NCBI GenBank assembly: GCA_021396245.1
Contig: WNYE01000018.1
Location: 1-64,000 of the forward strand
Length of the DNA stretch: 64,000 nt
Source of the DNA: Sporothrix humicola
Lineage: Eukaryota; Ascomycota; Sordariomycetes; Ophiostomatales; Ophiostomataceae
Reading direction: 5' to 3'
Part shown: one piece after another, positions 1-6,974 of the stretch
Layout: every line of letters starts with the position of its first letter
Numbering within the stretch: position 1 is the first letter of the stretch
Translations under genes and position numbers: made by a program
Notes under the pieces: generated by a model
What the model was told of the DNA's origin: nothing
The model's database searches: none
The model's input: the letters and a program-made list of their open reading frames with translations, nothing else

Positions 1-35
1 CCACAATAATAACTTTTTTTTTTTAAAAAAAAACC

Positions 36-36
<1 letters not shown>

Positions 37-76
<40 letters not shown>
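37..76. repeat. A40 homopolymer tract
   Basis: Uninterrupted run of 40 adenines, preceded by T11, A9 and CCC. Its length is prone to polymerase or sequencing error, so the exact count may differ between isolates or assemblies. Confidence 0.85.
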
Positions 77-78
<2 letters not shown>

Positions 79-318
79 AAACATCAAGCATCACATATTG
101 AGAGCAACAACATGTGGAATCTTATCATCGGCCGTCTTCGACACTCGAAATGCTTAATACTTAAAAGAAGACACCTTGGCTTTTTTTTCGAATATAGAAA
201 ATGTTCAATAAACATCATCATCAAGAACACCGACAAAGAAGCATTTCCGTATTCATCATACTTTATACGAACGAAATCAAAACACAGCCTACCCATCAAT
301 ATCCTCATTTTTCCTATT

Positions 319-320
<2 letters not shown>

Positions 321-351
<31 letters not shown>
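321..351. repeat. T31 homopolymer tract
   Basis: Uninterrupted run of 31 thymines just upstream of the MFS start codon, in the expected core promoter or 5' leader. Confidence 0.85.
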
Positions 352-397
352 CAATCTATTCCGCTAAAATAATTATTGACACCACACGCACACGACA

Positions 398-2137
398 ATG
401 TCCACTCTCTCCTCGCCGTCGTCGAGCGACATTGAGAAACATGCCGAAGCAGCCCGAAACAGCTCCGACGTGGAGTCTGCAAAGCAGACACAGAAAGAGG
501 GAGCTTCCACACCAAACAGCGAGACGCCGTCTTCCTCGTCTTCTTCGCCCAACTCCTCACAAGACAATGGCGGCCACGACGACATCCAGGGCGTGCGCTG
601 GCTGCTCGTGTGTCTAGCGCTGTATCTGTCCGTGTTCATGTACGGCCTGGACACGACGATTGCGGCGGACGTGCAGGGCGCGGTGGTCGAGACGTTTGGG
701 TCGGTGCCGCAGCTGACTTGGCTGGGCGCCGGCTTCCCCCTGGGCTCGGTGGCGGTCATCCTGCCGTACGGCCGCCTGTTTACAACGTTCAACATGAAGT
801 GGCTGTACATTGGTGGGATTGTGCTGTTCCAGGCCGGGTCGGCCTTGTGCGGCGGCGCCCCCAATATGGCTGCCCTCATTGTTGGCCGCGTGATTGCCGG
901 CGCGGGCGGGACGGGCATGTACCTGGGCGGGCTGACGCACTTTTCGGCGCTGACGTCGGTGCGGACGCGCGGGACGTACATTACAGGCATCACGTTTGTG
1001 TGGGGCATCGGGAGCATCCTGGGCCCGGTGGTGGGCGGCGCGCTGAGCACGAGCAGTCCCGGCGGCTGGCGGTGGGCTTTCTACCTCAATCTCATAATTG
1101 GCGCCGTCACTGCCCCGATCTACCTCATCTATCTGCCCGCCATCCACCCCGTGACGGGCAAGACGGTCCGGCAGAGGCTGGCCGGTCTTGACTACGTCGG
1201 TTTTGTCCTGAGCGCCGCCGTGTGGGTGACGTTTGGGCTGGCGCTGGTGTCGGCGGGCGGGCTGTGGGCGTGGCGGGATGCGCGGACGATTGCGACGCTG
1301 GCCGTGTTTGGCGTGCTATTTGCGGCGTATGCCATCCAGCAGTACTACTGTCTGTGGACGACGCCCGAGACGCGGTCGTTCCCGGAACATCTGCTGTCGT
1401 TTTCGAAATCGTCGCGGACAGTCAGCACCACCCAGCTGCTGCTGTATATTGCAACATCCGCCGTCATTGCCACGCTCTACGTCCCCGCCTACTACATCCC
1501 CGTCTACTTTCAGTTTGTGCAAAACGACTCGGCGCTGATGGCGGCCGTGCGTCTGCTGCCGTTTATTCTCGTGACAGTCTTTGTCAATCTCGCCTCGGGC
1601 TACCTGCTCGTCAAGGTCCGGTACTACAAGCTGTTTTATTTGTTGTCCGGTCTGTGTTTGACCGTCTCGGGCGGTCTGTATTTTGTCTTCCTCAAGCCCA
1701 CCACGCCCGTCCGCACAATCTACGGCCTTTCGGTACTCGGCGGCTTCGGCACCGGCCTCTCCCTCCAGATCGGCTATGCCGTCGCCACGATGATTGTCGA
1801 CCCCGCCGACATTGGCAACGCCATTAGCCTGCAAAACGTCAGCCAGGTCGGCAGCACGATGATCTCGCTGGTTGTGGCCGGCCAGATCTTCCAAGGGACA
1901 GCCGTCCGCAACTTGAAAGCTGTTCTGTCTGGTCTTGGCTTCTCGGATGCCGACATCAAGAGCGCCGTCGCTGGTGCACAGAGCACCCTCTTTGAGAGTC
2001 TTGACGCCTCGCTCAAGGAAAAGGCAATCGATGCCATTGTTTCCGCCATCCAGTCAGCCTTTTCTCTGGTCATTGTGTCGGGCGGCATCATCGTCATTGT
2101 CGCTGTTGCCATGCGCCGGGAGAAGTTATACGCATAA
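398..2137 (+). CDS. MFS drug/siderophore-type (DHA2) transporter
   Basis: A single-exon gene of 579 residues. A polar, serine-rich cytosolic N-terminus of about 65 residues is followed by many hydrophobic segments, consistent with the 14-helix DHA2 family (drug:H+ antiporter or siderophore/TRI12 type). Visible family features include the TM2-TM3 loop region with PYGRLFTTF, the TM4 segment GRVIAGAGGTGMYLGG, and the TM5-like GSILGPVVGG stretch. It probably sits in the plasma membrane and exports, or less likely imports, a small organic molecule using the proton gradient. Substrate cannot be read from sequence. The ATG at 398 is the first in frame and follows a poly-T promoter tract. The gene is convergent with the DUF1349 gene, with 198 bases between the stop codons. 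Length is normal for the family. Confidence 0.9.
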   Translation: MSTLSSPSSSDIEKHAEAARNSSDVESAKQTQKEGASTPNSETPSSSSSSPNSSQDNGGHDDIQGVRWLLVCLALYLSVFMYGLDTTIAADVQGAVVETFGSVPQLTWLGAGFPLGSVAVILPYGRLFTTFNMKWLYIGGIVLFQAGSALCGGAPNMAALIVGRVIAGAGGTGMYLGGLTHFSALTSVRTRGTYITGITFVWGIGSILGPVVGGALSTSSPGGWRWAFYLNLIIGAVTAPIYLIYLPAIHPVTGKTVRQRLAGLDYVGFVLSAAVWVTFGLALVSAGGLWAWRDARTIATLAVFGVLFAAYAIQQYYCLWTTPETRSFPEHLLSFSKSSRTVSTTQLLLYIATSAVIATLYVPAYYIPVYFQFVQNDSALMAAVRLLPFILVTVFVNLASGYLLVKVRYYKLFYLLSGLCLTVSGGLYFVFLKPTTPVRTIYGLSVLGGFGTGLSLQIGYAVATMIVDPADIGNAISLQNVSQVGSTMISLVVAGQIFQGTAVRNLKAVLSGLGFSDADIKSAVAGAQSTLFESLDASLKEKAIDAIVSAIQSAFSLVIVSGGIIVIVAVAMRREKLYA

Positions 2138-2180
2138 GTGGGAAGATATCAAGTGGGGGATAATTTGTTCATCATAATAC

Positions 2181-2181
2181 T

Positions 2182-2205
<24 letters not shown>
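2181..2205. repeat. (TTTTG)5 microsatellite in the MFS 3' flank
   Basis: Five perfect copies of TTTTG, followed by TTTTC, lie about 45 bases after the transporter stop codon, in the presumed 3' UTR. Confidence 0.8.
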
Positions 2206-2213
<8 letters not shown>

Positions 2214-2335
2214 CTCTTTCGGTTTTTCATGGATCACTTTTCTGTTTGCTTGCATTTCATTTAATTCATTAAAGCTTAGACATAGACTAAGAGCATTGCC
2301 ATCCTTTCTGACAATCTGCCTGCTACGCATCGTGT

Positions 2336-3037
2336 CTACTTTGTCTCAATCTTGAACCCAGAAAAGGTCACCTGCAGCGACTCGCCCTTGGATACGTCGT
2401 AGGGATCCGGCTGCGCCGCGTACGCGCCGACCAAAACATCGTCGCCCAGCGTCTCGTGCTCCAAAAACACCCACGGCACCTTGCGGATGAACAGCCGCGC
2501 ACCGCCCCGGATCAGCCAGATCATCAGCGCATTCTTCTCGCGCGTAAATTCTAGAGAGACCGGCACCGGCCCGCCCAGCTTCTCGCCCGCCAGCGACAGC
2601 GGAATCAGGCTCCAGTCGCTCCAGCCGCCGGTGCCGCCGGGGCCGCGCGCGACAACGCTGACGCAGGGCGTGTCGTCGTTGACCTCGATGCCGGCCTTGA
2701 TCCAGGCGGGGTGGCGGTCGACGTCGCCTGCGTTCTGCGTGTCGGGCGACGGGTTGTTCTTGGTGGGCAGCGTGAAGATGAGGCCGGCCTGGTCGTAGAG
2801 CGTGCGCCAGGGGGCCGAGGCGGTAACACTCAACGACTTGAAGCTCTCGCGGGGAATGCGCTTGCAGATGACCGGTGCCGTGTAGTCGTGCAGGACCTTG
2901 GGCACGCGCGGCGAGGCGTAAATGTCCGACTTGGGCGGCGCCGCAAACGAAAAGTCGGGGCAGGTGCCGTCGGTCGTCAACGGGCCCGCTGGCGCCGGGT
3001 CCTTTTCGGAAAAGTTGACGTAAATGAGGTCAGACAT
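2336..3037 (-). CDS. DUF1349 family protein (concanavalin-like fold)
   Basis: A single-exon gene of 233 residues. The pattern matches the DUF1349 family, which adopts a concanavalin A-like jelly roll. Family hallmarks seen are the DQAGLIF-type stretch near residue 77, the WIKAGIEV segment near residue 110 and a closing DVSKGESLQVTFSGFKIE strand. Members are found in bacteria and fungi and are often intracellular; the enzymatic role is unknown. No signal peptide is visible. The ATG at 3037 gives a full-length family member. It shares a divergent promoter with the Baeyer-Villiger-type monooxygenase on the other side of an 866-bp gap that contains striking short duplications. This suggests co-regulation of the two genes (inference). 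Confidence 0.85.
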   Translation of the reverse strand: MSDLIYVNFSEKDPAPAGPLTTDGTCPDFSFAAPPKSDIYASPRVPKVLHDYTAPVICKRIPRESFKSLSVTASAPWRTLYDQAGLIFTLPTKNNPSPDTQNAGDVDRHPAWIKAGIEVNDDTPCVSVVARGPGGTGGWSDWSLIPLSLAGEKLGGPVPVSLEFTREKNALMIWLIRGGARLFIRKVPWVFLEHETLGDDVLVGAYAAQPDPYDVSKGESLQVTFSGFKIETK

Positions 3038-3078
3038 GGTGGGGTTGACTGGGCAGTATGAGATGCGGCTGTGAGTTC

Positions 3079-3130
3079 AGTTGCGATCGTAGTTGCGATC
3101 GTATGTTTCGGAGGTGAATTCGGAGGTGAA
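3079..3130. repeat. Two adjacent 12-bp tandem duplications
   Basis: AGTTGCGATCGT occurs twice in tandem (3079-3090, 3091-3102). After a four-base gap TTCGGAGGTGAA also occurs twice in tandem (3107-3118, 3119-3130). They lie 42-93 bp upstream of the DUF1349 start codon. The CGG in the second unit could be a Zn2Cys6 half-site (inference). Confidence 0.85.
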
Positions 3131-3202
3131 TGAATTGCGAGTGCCGTCGCCGAGATGAGTTGAACGAGAATTAAATATTGACAAAAGAATCAATTGAAAT
3201 AT

Positions 3203-3216
3203 TGAATGATCATTCA
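3203..3216. promoter_or_regulatory. 14-bp perfect palindrome TGAATGATCATTCA
   Basis: The sequence equals its own reverse complement and lies inside a larger inverted repeat (ATTGAATGA at 3201-3209 and TCATTCAAT at 3214-3222). It lies 166 bp upstream of the DUF1349 ATG. A dimeric regulator could bind it, but no known site is recognised. Confidence 0.5.
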
Positions 3217-3832
3217 TTCAATCGTTCGAGAATGTTTTCTCTCCGCCAGACACGTATCCTATTCGGGTGATCCTCGGGTGCCAAGCGACGGTTCTGCCGT
3301 TTTCTCCTAATCTGGAGATGTTCCTTTGTACACACAGTAAAGTTGGAGCGCCAGAAGCGACGCGACGGCGACATTCATGCAGTGACGACATTCTGTTGTC
3401 CTTTGTCTGCAGCAGTGCCGCGCCGCAACCCCGCCTTTGTCATGCTTATCCGCTGAAAGGTCGTGAAGAAGCCGCTGAGTGCGCTGGGAGCCAGCATTTA
3501 CAGGCTTATCTTATCGTGCGCGGGGCTCGGAGCTGGAGTTCGGCGGCAGGATCCAATAGCGGACACAGTTGTCGCTGAAGACATGTTAGTGCTTCGTCAG
3601 TAGCGCCCGTGTTAGTGCTCGGCACTACAGTCCAGTGCCGGACAAGGCATTTGATTTTCTTCTTTTCCTTTTCTCTTTCTCTGTCAACACTCGGAACTCA
3701 TTTTCTCGGCGATGATGAGACGTCCCGTCACGCACGTCGGCTGTCGTGTCGACGAGGTGCCGAGGGGTAGTGAGGGTGGGCAGTTGACGTAAAAGTAAAA
3801 CAAGAGACAAGAAAGATCGTCAAAAGACATCT

Positions 3833-3856
3833 CGTCACATCGTCACATCGTCACAT
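3833..3856 (+). repeat. (CGTCACAT)3 in the monooxygenase leader
   Basis: Three perfect tandem copies of an 8-bp unit, ending 47 bases before the ATG at 3904. Confidence 0.85.
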
Positions 3857-3903
3857 CACGACAGTCGACAACACTCAACTTCGATACAATACACACCCCG
3901 ACG

Positions 3904-5595
3904 ATGACCTACACAATCACCGAGCAGCCGATGGGCACGGCGCGGGCGCTGCGCGTGGTCGTTGTGGGCGCCGGCGCGAGCGGTTTGAATGTCGTGCGCA
4001 ACATCAAGCAGCATATGAAGTCAGTCGATGTCCAAGTCTACGAGAAGAACGGCGGCGTGGCCGGGACGTGGCTGGAGAACCGGTACCCCGGCTGCGCGTG
4101 CGACATTCCGAGCCACAACTACCAGTACTCGTGGGCGCCGAACCCGGGGTGGAGCGAGTACTATGCGTCGCAAAAAGAGATCCGGGCGTATCTCGAAAAG
4201 ACGGCCGAGGAGCACGGGCTGCTGCCGTACGTCAAGTTTGGGCAAAAGGTGGCGGAGGCGCAGTGGGACGAAGACGAGGGTGTGTGGCGCTTTACAGTGG
4301 AAGACGTGGCCACTGGCAATGTGACCGAAGACAGTGCACACTTCTTCATCAACGCCAGCGGCTACTTGAACAACTGGAAGTGGCCGACGATTGACGGCTT
4401 GCATGACTTTGAGGGGCCTCTGCTGCACAGCGGCGCCTGGGACGAGTCTGTTCCGCTGGAGGGCAAGCACATCGCCGTCATTGGCTACGGCTCGAGCGGC
4501 ATCCAGCTCGTGACGGCGATCCAGCCGGTCGTCAAGAAACTGACGACGTTTGTGCGCGGCCCGACCTGGATCACCGCCGGCTTCGGCAGCAAATACGCGG
4601 CGCCGGGGGGCTTGAATTTCAAGTTCTCTGACGAACAGAAGAAGGAATTCGCGGAAAACCCCGCCGCCTACCTCGCCTACCGCAAAGGCGTCGAGCACGA
4701 GCTGTCGAGCCGCTTCAAGATGCTGCACAAGGACACGCCGGAACAAAAAGCGGCCGTCGAGTTTTCCAAGTACGACATGCTGCGGCGGCTGGGCGGCGAC
4801 CCCGAAAGCCATCTGGCCAAGACGCTGATCCCGTCGTTCCCCGTCGGCTGCCGTCGGCCGTCGCCTGGAAATGGCTATCTCGAAGCGCTGTCGGCCGAGA
4901 ACGTGGACGTGATCACGGGCAGCGAGATTACGCGCATCGAAAAGGACGGACTGGTCGTCAAGGACGGCGAGACAGGCACAGAAACCAAGATTGTCGTCGA
5001 CGTCATCGTGTGTGCCACCGGTTTCGACCTCTCGTTCCGGCCTCGCTTCCCCATCATCGGCAGAAACGGCGTCGATTTGAGAAAAGCATGGAACGACCGG
5101 CGCGCCACCGCCTACCTCTCGATGACGCCCGCCGACATGCCCAACTACTTTGTCTTTCTGGGCCCGCAGGCGCCCGTCGGCCACGGCTCGGCCATGCCCA
5201 TCATCGAGCACCTGACAAAGTACATTCTCAAGATGGTCTACAAGATGCAGACCGAGAACTACAAGGCCGTCGTACCCAAGCCGGCCGCCATTAGCGAGTT
5301 TGTCGAGCACGCCGACGTCTTCTTGCCCAGAACGGCCTGGGCGGGCGAGTGTCGCAGCTGGTTCAAGAACGGGCGGGCGACGGGGCCTGTGACGGGTCTG
5401 CACCCGGGCAGCCGTCTGCACTGGTTCCACCTGCTGAGAGAGCCGCGGTACGAGGACTGGGAGTGGACGGGCGTGGACGAGAGCAACAGATGGGCCTATC
5501 TGGGCAACGGGTTCAGCACGATGGAGGGCGAGGGCCGGGACCTGACGTGGTACTTTGACGAGCCCGAGAAGGAGTATGAGTTTTTTGTGTATTAG
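3904..5595 (+). CDS. Flavin monooxygenase, Baeyer-Villiger type
   Basis: A single-exon gene of 563 residues. Two dinucleotide-binding folds are visible: VVGAGASGLNVVRNI near residue 22 for FAD and IAVIGYGSSGIQ near residue 197 for NADPH. Between them is FEGPLLHSGAWD (about residues 171-182), which fits the type I Baeyer-Villiger fingerprint FxGxxxHxxxWD. The enzyme would insert oxygen next to a carbonyl, or oxygenate a heteroatom, using NADPH and O2. The ketone substrate is unknown. Length is normal for the family. It is divergent from the DUF1349 gene and followed in the same direction by the APH-like gene. Related enzymes act in steroid, terpene and cyclic-ketone catabolism and in secondary metabolism; the neighbouring catabolic genes favour a catabolic role, but this is inference. 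Confidence 0.9.
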   Translation: MTYTITEQPMGTARALRVVVVGAGASGLNVVRNIKQHMKSVDVQVYEKNGGVAGTWLENRYPGCACDIPSHNYQYSWAPNPGWSEYYASQKEIRAYLEKTAEEHGLLPYVKFGQKVAEAQWDEDEGVWRFTVEDVATGNVTEDSAHFFINASGYLNNWKWPTIDGLHDFEGPLLHSGAWDESVPLEGKHIAVIGYGSSGIQLVTAIQPVVKKLTTFVRGPTWITAGFGSKYAAPGGLNFKFSDEQKKEFAENPAAYLAYRKGVEHELSSRFKMLHKDTPEQKAAVEFSKYDMLRRLGGDPESHLAKTLIPSFPVGCRRPSPGNGYLEALSAENVDVITGSEITRIEKDGLVVKDGETGTETKIVVDVIVCATGFDLSFRPRFPIIGRNGVDLRKAWNDRRATAYLSMTPADMPNYFVFLGPQAPVGHGSAMPIIEHLTKYILKMVYKMQTENYKAVVPKPAAISEFVEHADVFLPRTAWAGECRSWFKNGRATGPVTGLHPGSRLHWFHLLREPRYEDWEWTGVDESNRWAYLGNGFSTMEGEGRDLTWYFDEPEKEYEFFVY

Positions 5596-5862
5596 TGCGT
5601 AGCAGGCAGATAGTTGTTCGAGTGCATATGTAGACATAGAACTGGTAGATTTCCAATGCATTTTCTTTTTATTTATTTGCGTTGTGTCCAATCAACAATG
5701 GTTCCAATCCGTGGACATGTCAGGTTACACAGAAATCGTATTGGCTGCTGCCTGCATGGAATAAATACGGTACATATCAACTGCATGAAGCGGTGAGTGT
5801 CACGTCGTTGAATTGTGTTCTATCTCTGTCTTTCAAAAACAGTAATTACACAGCATCTCAGC

Positions 5863-6885
5863 ATGCCTCTCAGACACGTGCGCGACTCCATTCTCGAGGT
5901 TGACGACAAAACATGGGTGGTTGCTGACCGGTTTGTGATTTCTCGACAGTCAGCTGCACCAGACGACAAGCCAAGCTGGAGTGACGGTGCCGGCGAGTTC
6001 TTTTGTGTTGGCACGTCTCTTCCAGGCAGTCAAGGCCATCCTTTGTCTTCGTCCAGCCCCATTCAGCTGGTCCACGACACCGGCGATGCGAATGTCTGCT
6101 GGAAGATTGGCGAAGCTTTCCTGAAGCTGCAGTCGGCATACACTCCAGCCAGGACGAGGGAACACACAACCCTACAATACCTCAATGATCCGTCGAATGG
6201 TCTGGTCGACAAGCTAGACGTCAACATTCCGCGAGTTCTGTTCCACGATGAGGACACCGAGCACAAACGCTACTATCTGATCACGACAAAAGTGCCGGGC
6301 GTGACTCTCGAGAATGCGTGGCCAACACTGACAGACACGGCCAAACAGGTCTGTGTCGACAAGGTTGTGCATGCCGTCGTCACTTTGGCCAGCATCAAGG
6401 GTGACACGCCCAAAATCTGCGGCGTCGACGGCCGCCAACTGGAAGAGAATTGGATGCGGCCGTTTACGTCTCCGCCAAGAGAGTTCTCTTCAAACGCTCT
6501 GATGTCTGATTGCCAGGGCGTTGGTATGGATGTTTCCTCGCAAGCAGAATTTGTGCTGGCACACTGTGATCTGGGGCCGACCAATGTTCTCATCGACACT
6601 AGCACCGAACCACCATCTGTCGGCATCATCGACTGGGAAGTCTTTGGGTTCGTGCCCAGGGCGTGGGTCCGCACGAAATTCAGTGTCTGCGGCGCCATGA
6701 ATTTTGATTTTGCTTTAGAGGATCTTGACAAAGCCAGAGAGTGGAGGAAGAGGGTAGAGTCTGCTCTTGGGGAGCGAGGATTCGACGAAGTGGCGGATGC
6801 ATGGCGGACACGGTACTGGGCAGACTACAAGACGAGGGAGGAGAGGCGCCAAAAAGAGGCAGAAGAAAAAGAGAATCAGGAGTAA
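5863..6885 (+). CDS. APH-like phosphotransferase family protein
   Basis: A single-exon gene of 340 residues from the ATG at 5863; an in-frame ATG 16 codons upstream is less convincing. The fold is that of aminoglycoside phosphotransferase/choline kinase-like proteins. The catalytic loop HCDLGPTNVLI (HxDxxxxN, about residues 232-242) and the metal-binding IDWE (about residue 256, in place of DFG) are present. The ATP-binding N-lobe is weakly conserved. A lysine/glutamate-rich tail ends the protein. Filamentous fungi carry many such genes; most have no known substrate and are not antibiotic-resistance determinants. It lies between the monooxygenase and the convergent glycosidase-like gene. Family assignment is good, function unknown. 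Confidence 0.8.
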   Translation: MPLRHVRDSILEVDDKTWVVADRFVISRQSAAPDDKPSWSDGAGEFFCVGTSLPGSQGHPLSSSSPIQLVHDTGDANVCWKIGEAFLKLQSAYTPARTREHTTLQYLNDPSNGLVDKLDVNIPRVLFHDEDTEHKRYYLITTKVPGVTLENAWPTLTDTAKQVCVDKVVHAVVTLASIKGDTPKICGVDGRQLEENWMRPFTSPPREFSSNALMSDCQGVGMDVSSQAEFVLAHCDLGPTNVLIDTSTEPPSVGIIDWEVFGFVPRAWVRTKFSVCGAMNFDFALEDLDKAREWRKRVESALGERGFDEVADAWRTRYWADYKTREERRQKEAEEKENQE

Positions 6886-6974
6886 AGCAACGAATTAATA
6901 TTAATACAATTAGAGTAGATAGGAAATACATAAAGAGTGTACAGTTTTTATTTTGATTTTGATTTCACACGCCG

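Larger units (their letters stand above)
1..397. other. Upstream region of the first MFS gene, rich in homopolymers
   Basis: No gene is supported here. The stretch holds a run of 40 A (37-76) and a run of 31 T (321-351). The T run ends 46 bases before the ATG of the transporter at 398. Long poly(dA:dT) tracts are known to exclude nucleosomes in fungal promoters, so the T run may act as a promoter element; that is inference. Confidence 0.6.
3038..3903. promoter_or_regulatory. Divergent promoter between DUF1349 and monooxygenase genes
   Basis: Bidirectional intergenic region of 866 bp. It contains two adjacent exact 12-bp tandem duplications (3079-3102 and 3107-3130), a perfect 14-bp palindrome (3203-3216), two GTTAGTG words (3585-3591 and 3611-3617) and a triplicated CGTCACAT (3833-3856) in the probable leader of the monooxygenase. 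No ORF here looks coding. Confidence 0.6.

Noticed and set aside
4021..5691. 556-codon open frame antisense to the Baeyer-Villiger-type monooxygenase
   Set aside because: Shadow frame created by GC-rich third positions of the real gene; no motifs and an Arg/Val/Asp-heavy composition.
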